A DNA stretch of 64,000 bases from Hyaloperonospora brassicae (Eukaryota > Oomycota > Peronosporomycetes > Peronosporales > Peronosporaceae). Location: contig CANTFL010001211.1 in NCBI GenBank assembly GCA_947650285.1, positions 806,001-870,000 of the forward strand. Direction: 5' to 3'. The notes under the pieces are model-generated. The model did no database searches and was not told the DNA's origin. It worked only from the letters and a program-made list of their open reading frames with translations. The translations under genes and the position numbers were made by a program. This document shows positions 45,087 through 57,638 of this stretch, piece by piece. The first letter of the stretch is position 1. Each line of letters opens with the position of its first letter.

Positions 45087-46269
45087 ATGGCGGACCCTCT
45101 CATCGGACCTTTCACGGAGCTCTGCGGAGCCCTTCGCGGCCTGCAGGAGCAAGTAGAGCAGCTCAGGCGCGTCCACAACGCTGTCGACGACTTCAACTCG
45201 GCGTTTGGCGCCTTCCAAGGGGCTATGGCTCTGCACGCATCGTGTCTCTCGTACCCCAAGACGACTCTCTCTTCAGCTCTGCTGACTCGGGGGCTCAAGG
45301 ACAAGCACGTGTCTCCCACGACAGGAGGTACGAACGCAAGCGCGTTGCATACTGAAAGTGGCATCCACGCGAAGCGAGAGGGGTCTTTGGGAGGACGCAA
45401 TAGCAGCAGCAAGTCGGAAACCCGCCCTGGGAACAAGCAGCAGCAGCAGCAACACGTCAAGCCCCCGAAGCAGGTGACCGGTACTGCGAATAGCATCAAG
45501 CGGTACGGAAAAGTGGAGCCTCATGGACCGAGCAACACTCGGATCAAGAGAAGACGGACGACGCAGACGACCAAGATAGCGCCACCAGCGTGGACGTGGG
45601 AACGCCGTACGTTGACGTGACGCGTGCGTCGTCTGAGTGAGTTTTCGTGCTTGACTGAGTTTACCGCGATTGTGTTCTGCTGTCGTAGATGTCCGAGAGA
45701 AGATTCCACGCAAGTACCAGAGTCCAGCGGAGCTGAAGAAGCTCGAAAATATTGTCCTGTATCTCAAGAATCGTCATTGTGCCATGTACGTCGGCTTTGC
45801 TTTTGTCCGCCGAGTGGCTGATGCTTGTTCTGACAAAGTGAACGACTGACCATCTCTTGTGGTAGCTCGATTTCGGACCTCGTGAACCACAGCGGGCTGC
45901 CTGTGATTCGGTGCAAGGAGATTTTGCAGACGCTCATGAAGCTCGACATTGTCGAGCGCAAGCGCGAGAAGTCGGTACGCTAGTGACGTACTTGATGCTC
46001 ATTTGTCGCTGATCAGTGGTATCTGATCAGCTGCTGCTCAGCACCAGAACGTACGCCTTGTTGACGTGACGCCTCGAGACTCACGCCGTGCTCTACCGTC
46101 TTGTTCGACCATTCCCAGGGGTTTGTCTACAGCTTTGGCTCCTCCGGCTAAGGCCCGCGTCAACGCAGCTCCACCGCTTGGACATCCAGTGCTAAACAGC
46201 GGTGTGCTGGTAGATGTGACGTCGTCACCGGACCGGTTTGTGCCTGCCGTATTTATTCAATCGACGTGA
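45087..46269 (+). CDS. DAM1: Dam1-like kinetochore protein with winged-helix-like C-terminal half
   Basis: Dam1 is a subunit of the DASH ring that couples kinetochores to microtubules. The first 60 residues match the DASH Dam1 pattern: FTELCGALRGLQEQVEQLRR, then VDDFNSAFGAFQGAM and HASCLSYP, corresponding to the family's FNxSFxSFLYGLxMNAxCxxFP. My model has exons 45087-45606, 45689-45785, 45866-45974 and 46042-46269, with phases 1, 2 and 0, each donor GTACG and each acceptor TAG or CAG, giving 317 residues. Exons 2-3 join into a helical region, AELKKLENIVLYLKNRHCAI with SISDLVNHSGLPVIRCKEIL, that resembles a winged helix. I do not know this fusion from yeast Dam1. The middle is Gln/Lys/Arg-rich and weakly conserved in appearance. 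The gene ends 45 bp before the convergent poly(A) polymerase stop. Joining the two halves is inference from splice phase. Confidence 0.55.
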
Positions 46270-46314
46270 TTTGGGAACCACTTTGTGCTCGAAGCACAGG
46301 AGCTTCTCACTCGT

Positions 46315-49300
46315 TCATGCTGACTTCAATTCACTTGAGTTTGAGTCGACTTTGGTTTCCCATCGCTCAGTGATACTTTCCTCCAGCGCCATGTCGTCGC
46401 GCGAGAATCGTGAAGGTCGGGTAATCGCCGGACGCGACGTGTTTGGCACGGTCACGCATACACCATTTGTTCCCCCACCATCGCGTACAACGTCTGCAAA
46501 GCTCAAGGACAAGCTCATTGAGCGTTCACTGTTCTTGCGACTGAACCTCTTGGCAATGTGTTGGCGATGCAAAGAGGACAGCTTTCGTGTCTGACCGTGC
46601 TCCGTAGAGACGTGGCGAAGCAAGCGCACTTGCACTTCGGAAGGGTTGTCGCCACCGTGACTATGAGGAGTGAGTTGTGGACTGCCCACGTGTTTTATCC
46701 GTGGGCGGTCGTCACGACTACCTGTCGAAGTTGTCGAACGCGTCGTCAGCTTTTCACTCTCACTTTCGCTGTGCCTTCGCGATGCTGGCTCATTACGGCA
46801 CGTGCCCACGCTACGTGGCGGTGGAGTTCCAACGTGGTGAAGATGTGACTGTTGCGGCGGCCGGTGGTGGTGGTGATGGTAAGCATGCTGTTGTTGCTGG
46901 TGCACTTGCTGCCGATTGTTCGAGTGAAACCCGTGCGAATGTTCCGCACCCATGTACGCTGTGACCCCGACGGTCGCTGATGTTGCAGCATCAGGCTTTG
47001 CTTTCACAGGGGCACCAGCGCCCAAGATGGCGCGCAAAAGATTGTCCGGGTGGAGCGCAACACCAGCTACTAAATCGATCCGGTTATCTACAAACACCGC
47101 AGGGTCTCGCGATGCCGCAAGCAGTGCAAGATGAGCTGCTGAGAACGCGCGGCGGATCTGCATGATACGAAAGCAATTTCTTCCCACGTTGTTGGTCGGG
47201 CATAACGGGTCTTCGATAAAGACCGGATCAAATTTGTGCGGGTCGTACGTCTGCTGCTGCAGCTGCTGGTAGTCTAAAAGCCCTGTCGCGGTGCCCATTT
47301 CATCCAACGCTTGGGATGCCGGCAGATCCAGCGACGAACGGTAACCGTATCGTCGGAAGCCATGAGCAGGAGCTCCCTCAGAATTTGGTAAAAACGTTTG
47401 CACGTGAGGCTGCGCAGGTACTTGCCAATGTTGACAATAGCCATATTGGCTCGTTCGATCGTCCACGGCGGCATCGTCGGCCGCGTATATCTGCTGATAG
47501 GGATGTGGAATTTGATGAGGATCACCCATTGCTGGGGTTCCTGTTCCAGCCATGAAGCTGCTCTCACGATTTAGAAAGCAGCGCGAGGCTACACTTATTC
47601 CCGTTGTACGTGGATCGAAGCGGTTGCCGTAAAAGTCCAAGAAGCCCATGAGCATCAGACCGAAATCAGCGACACCCGCCTGTACTGTCGACAGACTGTG
47701 CTGGACAGCCCGTGAAGCGTTTGCAAACCCATTGGGCATTGTGTCGCTGTGTTCTTGTAGATAACGCGCCACGAGCAACAGCAGCGCGTATGACGACAGC
47801 CCGCCCGAATACGCTACCGCCAAACCTCGCTCGATTGCAAAGCTTTTCAGAATGAGCATCATTGGTGCTAATGGCGGGAATTCATGAAGCAGCGCAAGAA
47901 CAACGTCATTGGTAGCCAAACCGTTATGGCCCGGGCCTTCGAAAGAGATGTCGAGCCTCACGTTGTACGGCGGGGCAGTGAGGAGCGTGATAATCGGGAC
48001 AGCAGCATGGGGTAGCGTTTTCACCGAGTCAGACACGACCCATGGCTCTTGCTTTAGCTTGCGGGCGAGATTTTGTTGCCACGTCTCCTTGATCGCATTT
48101 CGACCCTCGAGCATGCCAGCTGCGTCGGCCGGCGCATCACGACGTACCTTCGGCAAGCATATTACGAGATCGACGTCGCTTGACGGAAGTACAAGCCGCG
48201 TTACATGCGAGCCGTATGGTCGCACCTGAGCACGCGGCCAAAGCGACTGCACAGTCGCCATACATAACCGATGAGCAGCAAGCTGAGCAGGGAGACGGGA
48301 ATCACTGTCAGCCTGAAGCTGTGCTGCAAATTCGCATAGATCCCAGTGGAGTTTACTGCGTGGAGGAAGCACGGACAAAGGGACCGATACGAACGGTCCC
48401 AATACCGAGTGAGTTGGAGGGTATGCTTCCGGAAAGGTGGGTGCAGCAGCAGACGGGCTATCGACTTGACAGTTCAGCGACGATGGGGTTGGTGAAAATG
48501 GAGCTGGCGGCGAGCTGCAAGAGCTTGCATTGCCCTGGGACATGTCGTCCATTTCACCAGTGGTACCTGGGACAGAACGCTGAAGTTGCAATTCCTGGAC
48601 ATCGTTCTCGATGTTGTGCAGCTGAGCTGTCAGTGTTGCCACAGCACGATTCAGCGTGTTGATTTCAGAAGACGCACTGCTAGCTTGCTCATCCATGGCC
48701 TAGATATATCAGCGGGGAACACGATAAGCACGCAATACGGAATGTCACATTGCGTCCACAACAAACCCGTACCTTCGTTTTCTCAGCCAGCTTTTCTTCC
48801 AGCGTACTGATCCGCTCCAACGCCATCGTAACTTTGGCAACTAAATCATCTTCGGCAGCTTTCGTCGAAACATTTGAAGGTGTGGGGACACACTGGTGTG
48901 CAGAACCATCTATTTCTGTGACGTGGCTGCAGTCTGCTTCGCTACCTAGGGCGCCCTCAGTTCGAGGGCAAGTGTTGCGGTGACATTTACATACACAGCA
49001 GTGAACACACTCTGTCCACGCATCACCATTTCGAGCTGCCGCCGATCCACCATCGCACTGTTTTGGCCTCCGGTCCGAATACAAACGCCCCTCTTTGCGA
49101 GAATCGCGTTCATCTACAGCATCCGCCTCATCGTCTCCGTGAGCATAGTCAAATGGCCATAGGCGCCGTGGACGTTTTAGCGCGCGCTGGCGATCAAAAA
49201 ATCCTCCTTCACGATACAAAAAGTCGGATTCGTTATCGCTGTCCACGGTGATCGAGGTCCCATCGTCATTCTCTCGCATCGATGTGACTGTGAAACCGTA

Positions 49301-50848
49301 TTTGCCATTTACTGCATGGGCAGATCCTCGTCGGCTTGACTCCATCCCAGCGATTTTGGAGAATGATGCCAATGAATACTTTTTCGTTGACGCCGATAAC
49401 TTTGCGTTAGTCAAACAAGATGCAGCCGCAGAAACCGATGACGGCAAAGGCGGTGGCGGTAGATGGTCTGCACCTTCTATCGCACAAGACGATACCTCCC
49501 GGTCCGACACACTCTCACCCGAAGTCTTGAATTGCCAATGATCAAAATGCCAGTCGAGAGCAGGCATTGTCAAATTGCTTCGTTGCGCGGAGGTCTGGAA
49601 CGGCATGTACCACTCGAAATCTGCCGCCTCAGACGTCATGGGTGCTTCGCGAGGAGCACTTTCCGGTCCAGCCAGACATGTTTCCCCTCCATTGCTGCCA
49701 TCCTCGTCGCTAATGACTTGACGAAGAGCCCGGGATGATTGAGTACGATGGTCTTTTGGTGCCAGCGAAAGGAAGAAGGGTGCCATTGCCGACGACAGGC
49801 AAAGCGGCTGTGCGCCAAACGTCGGCATCGCAGACGAGGCCGACGACATCGTTGGCCTAGTTGACCCAAGACTGGGAGAAAACTTCAAGCGCGGACCGCC
49901 GTCAGGCGTACTCTCGCCGTCACTGTTGCTATCAACAAGCGGCTCACCTTGCTCAGATGGTGCAGAGTACAAGCACGTGGCTGCAGCGCTGTGTTGATCA
50001 GCATCGTTTTCATCACCCGTTTGGCACGGTTGCGGTGTGGCCGACAACGTGACAGCGCTTCGAAGAGAGATCGTCACAGATTGATTGTCGTCTCCACGCT
50101 CCGTTGTATTCGCCTCTTTCTCTTTCGTTTTCTTCTTTTTTCGTCTTTGTCTGGACCGAACAGAATTCTTGGGAAGGCAGCTACCAGATACTAGCTGGTC
50201 CTCGTTGATGGCAGTGTCCGTTGCTTCGCATACTCCCTCATCCACGCACGCGGTAGCTTCTGCTTGCTTTTGGCGAAAATATTCGCACAGCTCACGCAGC
50301 ATGCTACGAAAATACGTCTGCTGAGCAATGCGAGTTTCACATTCCCGGCGACGAAGTCGGAGCATTTTCTTTCGGCTTGCACGTCTTCGTTGCGAATGGT
50401 TGCTACCTTTGACCACGCCTTTAGCACCTTCGTCCTTCGCACCGGCACCATTGGTAACGGCGTCAATTGACAAGCTTGTTGCAACAGCCGCTTCCTCTTC
50501 GTTCGACAGCCTTTCACAAAGCAAGAGCGAGCACTGCTCTTGTAGATGCTCCGCTAGCAACAGCTTTATCACTACTGCTTGTGGAGAAGTTACTGCATCT
50601 TCAAATGCACATGCAAAACAGCTACTCACCGACACGCGCTCGTCGGCTCGCAGTAGTGGCTGCTGACGCACGGTCAGTATGCGCATAAGAGACTCCAATG
50701 AAAATCGCGCAGCTTGATATTTTTCTGCCCCGCTCGCTTGAATAGGCACCGACTGCCTCAAGTCGCGAAGATGCTCCGTCATCTTCGAACCCAGCACTCG
50801 TAACATCGCGTTACGTTGGCTGACACTTGCACTTCTCCATTCTTCCAT
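46315..50848 (-). CDS. TRF4/PAPD5-type non-canonical poly(A) polymerase, long N-terminal extension
   Basis: Adds short A tails to RNAs for surveillance and decay in the nucleus. Exon 1 is 50848-48773, exon 2 is 48699-46315, and the 73-bp intron has donor AAG|GTACGG and acceptor CTAG|GCC in phase 0. Splicing makes one continuous coiled coil (LEEKLAEKTK into AMDEQASSASSEINTLNR), which is why I treat the two ORFs as one gene of 1486 residues. The nucleotidyltransferase core starts near residue 845: YGSHVTRLVLPSSDVDLVI holds the G-S and D-x-D catalytic signature, and the third Asp is in NVRLDISFEG near 940. The central domain follows (ILKSFAIERGLAVAYSGGLS, then YALLLLVARYL). The C terminus is His/Gln-rich. 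The 690-residue N-terminal half has a helical start, basic patches (RRRKKKKTKEKE type) and no domain I recognise; it is far longer than in yeast Trf4. Confidence 0.75.
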
Positions 50849-50992
50849 CAAGTAAAGTTTCGCTGCGAGACCTTGCAGTGGTACCGTTGAGGTCTCATCT
50901 TTCGTGTGTTGTTTCCATGACGCCCAAATGTTGAGCTCCTACCGCGTTGCATAAAAGATAACGTCAATCGTTTTCATCAGGACACTGTCAAA

Positions 50993-51875
50993 TTACACGA
51001 TCCAATGGTCTAGAAGTCCAGTGGGTTGCAGACCGTACGCACAATTTGATTGACAAACAGCGCTTGTAGCGGATAGTATCCCTGCTTCTTTAGCCACTTC
51101 ATCCATTCGCACCGCACAATAGCTCAAACACACGTCAGATATTCCTCCCTTTCTGTCGCTATGCTGAGCTCGCACCTCTGTTTCGCCCCATATTCGGTGT
51201 TTCAACGTCGCGACAGACGGACACGCCATCAAAAAGCCACCACACGATATCACTTCGAACAAAGGCAAGACACTATGAGCAAAAGCGCCACGCTTCGTGT
51301 CGTGACAGCGAAAAAACTCCATCGAAAGCGCCACCGTGTCGCAAGACTGTAGCGCGTTGAGCACTCGCAGGCCTTTCAGCACCTTTGCACAGCATTCCTC
51401 GTACTCTCGGGTACGAAAACATCCAATCACATCGCCATCTACTGTCTGCAGCACGGGTCGCTTGACAAAGTCCCTATCATGTAGAACATCGACGTTAGTT
51501 CCGTCAATTCAGTTACAATCAATAAATAAATGAGCTTCAGGACCCTCGCCTTGGAGCCGTTCTTGGCAACACAGTCGTCGCAGTGCGCTTCGTTTGGGTC
51601 GACACCGTAGCACTCGATGTCGGTGGCAGCACTTGGAACTCTTGTACATGCGACTGGGCGCCTCGAGACAGCGCTGCCATGTGCAGCAGCGTCTTGACAA
51701 ACCCCACGTCTTCGACGCAGCACAGAGACGCCAGTTCTTCGCGACGCAGGCCACGCAGCCATCGCAAGACAGCTTTCTTCTCTTCGTTGCTGCGTACGCG
51801 ACTGCGGCACTGGTAATGCATCGAAACCGCGTGCTCTCCGAGTGCGCGCACGAGCGACGCAGTGTCGGCTGTCAT
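50993..51875 (-). CDS. Unknown protein, probably two exons
   Basis: I do not recognise the family. Exon 1 starts at ATG 51875 with a helical, Arg/Leu-rich segment (KKAVLRWLRGLRREELASLC, then VEDVGFVKTLLHMAALS). A second coding stretch, 51473-50993, begins after an acceptor-like ATAG and reads DFVKRPVLQTVDGDVIGC, later SMEFFRCHDTKRGAFAH, to a stop at 50993. Exon 2 needs two carried-over bases, so the donor must be in phase 2. GTCGCATG, GTCGACCC and GTCCTGAA all qualify and I cannot choose. It lies 144 bp upstream of the poly(A) polymerase start on the same strand. Confidence 0.55.
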
Positions 51876-52662
51876 CCTCGTGTGCGAATGCCAGCGTGAC
51901 AGTGTCGACGAAGGTGCGTACCAGTATTTAATCGGTTTTGCTGCGCAAAAAAGGTATGTTTACAATGTAGCGATTTTCGAATTGCGTATGCTGGTGTACG
52001 GTATTACAGACGTTTTGTTTTGACGACTTTTGATCTCCGTAGTTAAGTGAGCGGTAAGGTATCAATTCTTGGACGATGAAAAAGCGAGAGGGCTGTCAAT
52101 GAATTGTACGAACGAATAATCGTCAAACGATCGTGAAAATCATCTTAAAACGCGGAAGCTGAAAGCTAGCATCGTTATGTCTCACGCGTAACTTCGAAGT
52201 CATACCCAACTGCGAGCGTAGTCTCTATTGCTGAAAACTGGATTATACGGAGGTTCAGTGCGACGACCTTGTCTCCAATTATTAGCAAAGCTGGGAGAGC
52301 CTCGTTTTTTGGCTAGTTGTAATGGGTGAACGCACTACTAAAAACGAAAGCTGTGGAGATCGAATTTTCGTGCACAAATTCGTCAAACTATGGTCACTTT
52401 GATCATGCATACACCAAATACAACTTTGCTTGCCTCCTGCTTCTCGTATAGTCACTGTGGTTGCATGCTCACATTACAATGGATGCCACTGACGCAGTTG
52501 CATATGCGTCGAGAACCGATGACATACCTTCGTTTGCAGAGGCTCAGCCAGTGACCAGGATGCGTGCTGAAGAGTCCACCTGGGTACTTAAAGAGTAGAG
52601 TAAGAGTGTATCGAATGTAGACGTCAGCGCGGTATGTTGCCGCTGGGTTCACATGGAAACAC
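51876..52662. other. Intergenic region, nothing recognised
   Basis: No ORF with a recognisable domain. The first part should contain the promoter of the unknown minus-strand gene; the rest is AT-rich sequence bordering the gypsy element. Confidence 0.4.
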
Positions 52663-52902
52663 TGACACAGTTGGTATCGGGGATGACCTGCGAGAGCAGA
52701 CGATGATGGCCAAGACGATGATTGCCAAGACGATGATTGCCAAGAAAATTGCCACGACGATTGCACCAGTACTTGGCAACTGCTGATTGCACAAGTTGAT
52801 TGCACCAGTCTAGCCTACCTAAAGTCCCTCCAACTATTGCATATTCTCCATTTTAATCTCAACGACTTAAGCTCCTCTGCCAGCCACGAGTCGGGTCTGT
52901 CA
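52663..52902 (+). repeat. 5' LTR of the decayed gypsy element (240 bp)
   Basis: Begins TGACACAG, ends GGGTCTGTCA. It contains an imperfect short tandem (ACGATGATTGCCAAG type, 52700-52745) that the 3' copy partly lacks, accounting for the length difference. Confidence 0.8.
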
Positions 52903-55900
52903 TTTTGATATACCAAAATTGGCCAATCGAGATCGAGAATCCCGTCGCCTTCAACATGGGACGGAACAACGAGGATGAGTACATCACGTACAAGATTGTG
53001 GCGTGCCACGAAAGTGAAGCACCACCATCTGACGTCCCCAAGATGAGGATCAAGCGATTTCGAGGTGGATCCTCGAAGGAATGGCTTGCATAGAGCATGA
53101 AGTTCAAGAGCCTCGCGAAAAGAAAAGTCTGGGTGATGACCAACTCACCGTTCAACTTCCCAAGATAATCGACTGTGATCTATCGCGCGAGGTAGAGCGC
53201 ATCGCCAGCGAATTTTCCGAGAAAGGACTCACGCTAGAAGACTTTTACCGTAAGGTCGGCTTACTCATGGTTCCAGCGGACTGAAGTGAAGACCTGGATG
53301 AGGAGCCATTGAACCTTACCAAGCGCCGCGATGAAATAGTTCGACGCTACTCGGCAAGTCTGCGAAGGTTTGCTCAAATGTACGCCGAGTTGCTTCATCA
53401 TGCGCGAACCATCTCGGAGGTCCAACTACCCGGAAGTTGCAACTAAGCGGCTACTTCCGCCGAGCTATGCCTCCGAACTGGAAAAACAATCTCGCATTTT
53501 GTGGAATCTCATACAAGACCACAACCGAACTTGAGATGTACTTTGAGCGCCTCAAAAGGCAAGAAAGACAGAATGGTCGTGAACACCAGTATGGTCAAGG
53601 GAAGCCTAGTGGACGGGGTTAAGGTCGGCGCGACCATCAACGCCAGTTAAATGACCGCAATGACCGCAGAGACAGGCGCAACCAGCGCGAACATCGTTTT
53701 TGCTTTCCACGACAATGGTCATCGCCGACGGAATGTGACAGGCGACAAAAAGAAAACGAGCGCCACCATGATAATGGTATATGGTGTACGTTCCACAAAA
53801 ACGCCCCACAACTCTATCGAGTGCTTCGCCCTCAAGAAGCAGTGCAAAAAGCACAAGCCTGCAGAGATATAGGCAACAGCCGCGAGTGATAACAAGTATC
53901 CCAGATTTCAAGAAGATTCAAGCGACAGCGACAGCTATTTATAGCTCGTGGGTCTGGTCAAGACGAAAACCAGCACTAATCTCACTCCGTGACGCATCAA
54001 GGTTCTGTTTAAGAGCGCGAACGGAATCTTCGATGCGCTGCTAGACAGTGATGCGTCGCTGGGCATCATCAACCAGAAGAATGTTCAGGCCAATGTCCAG
54101 CTTGGGCGTAAACAAGTCGCATCGACGACCAAGCTTCAGACTGTTAATGGCGAGTGATGGTAGTGCAATAGATCAGTCCCGATTTGCATCCCTCAAGCCT
54201 TCGGCCATCATGACTCACAGGTTCGAAATTTTGGAGAAGAGCCAAGATGCTGATTGGTTGTGACATCATGACTTCGTTGGGCATAGTGATCGATTTCAAG
54301 GAAAAGATTGTGCAGTGGGTCGGTCTCTGCGTGCACCTAAACACCGGCGGGTTGCACTCTTTCGAGATTAACGACCCCGAGTTCCTTGACGAAAGTATAG
54401 AAGTCGCTGAAGCGCAGTTCTTCTAGAAGAACTCATGCCCGACACGCTACCCAACTCTCTCATCGACAAATATCGATATAATCTTCGTCATAATAAAAGC
54501 TGGTACGATGGTCACTTAGGAAGGATGAATTTCGATGATTACACTCTGCTTCAAAAATGGCATCACCAGCCTTTTCTGAAGAACCCAACGGTTCACTTCG
54601 TCTCCTGATCGACTTCGTGGTCTCCTTCGGTATTTGCAGCGCACATATAATATGTCCGTCGTATTCGAGAAATTTTATTACGTCTTGCGGGAGCGAAGTG
54701 TTACTCTACGCTAGATGCAAACATGGGGTACTACGCACGTCGTATCGCTACCTAAAGACGAAGATAAACTGCTTTCTGCTTACCTTTCGAGAAGTTTTGT
54801 ACAAGGGGCTCCATTACGGCGCCGGACAAATATCAAGCGTGCATGGAGAAGATATTTGGTGACCTGGATTTTGTCGTCGTTCATCTGTACAATATTCTCA
54901 TTTACTCGAATAGCGAGAAGACACATCTCAAATACCTGGATACTGTGTTCAGGCGTCTGGAGAAGTATGATGTTACTCTCAACGGCAAGAAATGGCACAT
55001 TCTACGCGTTTCTCTTGACAACCTGGGTTTACGCTTACATCCGAGGGGACTCAACCCCAGCAGACAAAGATTTAATCAATCCAGCAGATCGCCGTACCCA
55101 ACACCATAACATTGCTACTACGCTTCCTCGGCATGACTTTTTACTAAAGGGACACGGTACCGAACAAGACGGCATTATTTCGACCGCTTAACCGCTTCAC
55201 AAGAGCTAAAGTACCGCTCAAATGGCTACCCAGTGATAAGGAAGCGTTTCACGCTGTTAAGAAAGCGTTTGCGCACGCGGTCCTGCTCGCTTTTCTCTAT
55301 TCATAACAAACATTTCACGTTTATGCTGACGCCAGCGGCAAGCACATCGGCGATAACATAATGTAGAGAAATCAGATTCTTGAATGCTACTCGCGAAGTC
55401 TGAACAAGCATCAAGTGAATTACACCACAATGGAACTCGAGCTTCTCATCATTGCGAAAATTTTGCGCGAATACCGCACCATGCTGCTCGGTTTTCCTGT
55501 AGTCGCTCACATCAATCGCAATAATCCTAAAGAACCCAGCCTTCAAGTCAAGCGCTGGAAGCTTCACCTTGCGGAATACCGCCTCTCATTCCATTATATC
55601 AAGGGAACGAAAAATGTTAATGCTGACGCTTTTTCGCGGATGCGGTTTGACAACTTGATGACAATCTCTCAGTTGCAGCCTGTAGAGGAGATTGTACGGC
55701 GACCGATGAGCTATACTGTGTCATGCATGGTCATGTTTTACGCGATCACCAATAGAAAGACGACATGATTTAGAAGATCAAGATATTGTGCCTTAAAGGC
55801 AGCAACAACCCCAACATCCAGTTTCTACCGCTAATCGTCTGTACGGTGTTTGCGTGCAAAAAACGCGTCATTGTGCCCGGCATCCTACGCCATGACCTAA

Positions 55901-56850
55901 TAAATCAAAACCATCTGATTATCGGACACCCTGAAAGTGAAAGCCAGTATAAGACGATGAGACATGGGCTGCCGGCCCGGTATGGAATCCGCGATAAACA
56001 ATGAGACGAAAAAATGTTCTGTTTGCAAGAAGGCCAAGGTACATGGAGGCAAGCAAGACTACTGATTTTTTCCACATCGTACACTCAAGACAGTGAATTC
56101 TTTCGACGCTGTTCATGCTGATTTCATTGGTCCCTACGAGTATGGTTACTATGGCATTGCAATGGTCGATCACGCCACGCTTTTCTGGAAGTGGGTATCC
56201 AGCCTGATAACAATGATCAAATTACAGCCGAGAGCTTAGATCTTCAATGGCTGTGCAGATACCCGCGTCCGGTGAGAGTCATACATGAACGAGGGACGGA
56301 GTTCACTAATAAATAGTTCCAGGAGATGCTTCGCAGCTACGAAATGCAGTCCAAGCCCATAACAAGCTATAACCCAAAAGCGAACGCGGTTTGTGAACTC
56401 TTTCACCTGGAGATTTTGAATGTCATCCGTTGCCACGATGGATTTGACTGGAAAATACCATATACTACGCTGCGTTTGCCGTGAGAGCCAGCTACCTTAG
56501 CATTATCAATGCTTCGCTGGATCAGCTTCTCTTCGTGCAAGACATGACCACCCGTCAGCTTTATAATGCAAACTGGAGCTACCTCCTAAAGCGTCTTTTT
56601 GATGCAATCCTCGCTGACAATTACCGCGAGAACAGAAAACGCCTCGAGCATGTTTACAATCCAAAAGACCACGTGATAGCACGGGTTTTGAAGAAATTTC
56701 GTGCCAAACTTTACGCCGTGGTACAATGAACGTTTTTCATAAGCGCGGTTCATGACAACAGAACTCTCACCGTCGACAAGAGCAAAGCGACTGAGCGCGT
56801 GAGCATCCACCGAATTTTTCATTCTGTTCTCACAGATCATGGGGGATTAT

Positions 56851-57058
56851 GACACAGGTAGTTACGTGGATGACCTGAGAGAACAGACGATGATTTCCAA
56901 GATGCTTGCTAAGATGATTGCACTATTGCTTGCAATTGCTGATTGCACCAGTTAATTGCACCAGTTTAGCCTACCTAATGCCCCTCCAACTAATACATAT
57001 TCTCCATTTTACTCTCAACGACTTAAACTCCTCTGCCAGACACGAGCCGGGTCTGTCA
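56851..57058 (+). repeat. 3' LTR of the decayed gypsy element (208 bp)
   Basis: Colinear with 52663-52902, sharing GATGACCTG, CAGACGATGAT, TAGCCTACCTAA and CTCAACGACTTAA. The flanks AACAC (5') and ATATG (3') show no target-site duplication. Confidence 0.8.
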
Positions 57059-57638
57059 ATATGGATGAATTTCAACCGTTTTCTTTTTTCCGTTGTAGTT
57101 CTGCAACATTCGCGGCAGTTGATTATGGCACCACCACAGGAACTAATCTTGAATAATGGCGACTTGTGCCATAATTCCTCCATGATTCGGTGACGAGATC
57201 ACGACAATTCGTGGTGTATGCTCACCTGTTCCTTTCTCGCATTTCAGTTAATGACAATGATCTCGGTGTCATGTACAGTATTGATGGCATATGGTCCGTT
57301 TGATACGGCATTCGTCTCAGTACGAAAGTGTTTGGGGACACGAGCCATAGCGTGGATACTGATGGTGTAAACGTGTATATACGCTTGTCATGTTCAAATT
57401 CGTTCTCCCACAGAATCGCTTCAGAAATAACGCTCTAAAAGGTAATCATGTTGGCTTCATTCAGCTGTCGCGTGATCATAAATGTGCAAAGACAATGTCG
57501 CCGGTTGACGCATTCAGTACCCTGGAATAGGATGCATTTGCTGCAAATACATAACACGGATGATTACAATTGACTCCTTCGAGATACCGCATTCTAGTAA
57601 GAACGTCGAAATGAACTCATTTACTAATCGTACCTGTC
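57059..57638. other. Spacer between two gypsy elements
   Basis: No ORF of note and no recognised motif. The sequence ending at 57638 is the insertion flank of the second chromovirus. Confidence 0.4.

Larger units (their letters stand above)
52663..57058 (+). mobile_element. Decayed Ty3/gypsy element with both LTRs (about 4.4 kb)
   Basis: Two direct repeats starting TGACACAG and ending CTGTCA bound it (52663-52902, 56851-57058), the ends forming TGACA...TGTCA inverted repeats, and TGGGGGATTA precedes the 3' copy as a polypurine tract. Between them, plus-strand relics appear in gypsy order: gag (53081-53640, with LSGYFRRAMPPNWKNNL), protease (about 54020-54300, LLDSDAS in place of DSGAS, then GCDIMTSLGIVIDFK), reverse transcriptase (54550-55000, where YLDD-type sequence reads LYNI in VHLYNILIYS), RNase H (55330-55670, with LELLIIAKILREYR and ADAFSRM) and integrase (55890-56730, with HADFIGPYEYG). 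Catalytic residues are lost and stops are frequent, so it is dead. Confidence 0.8.
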
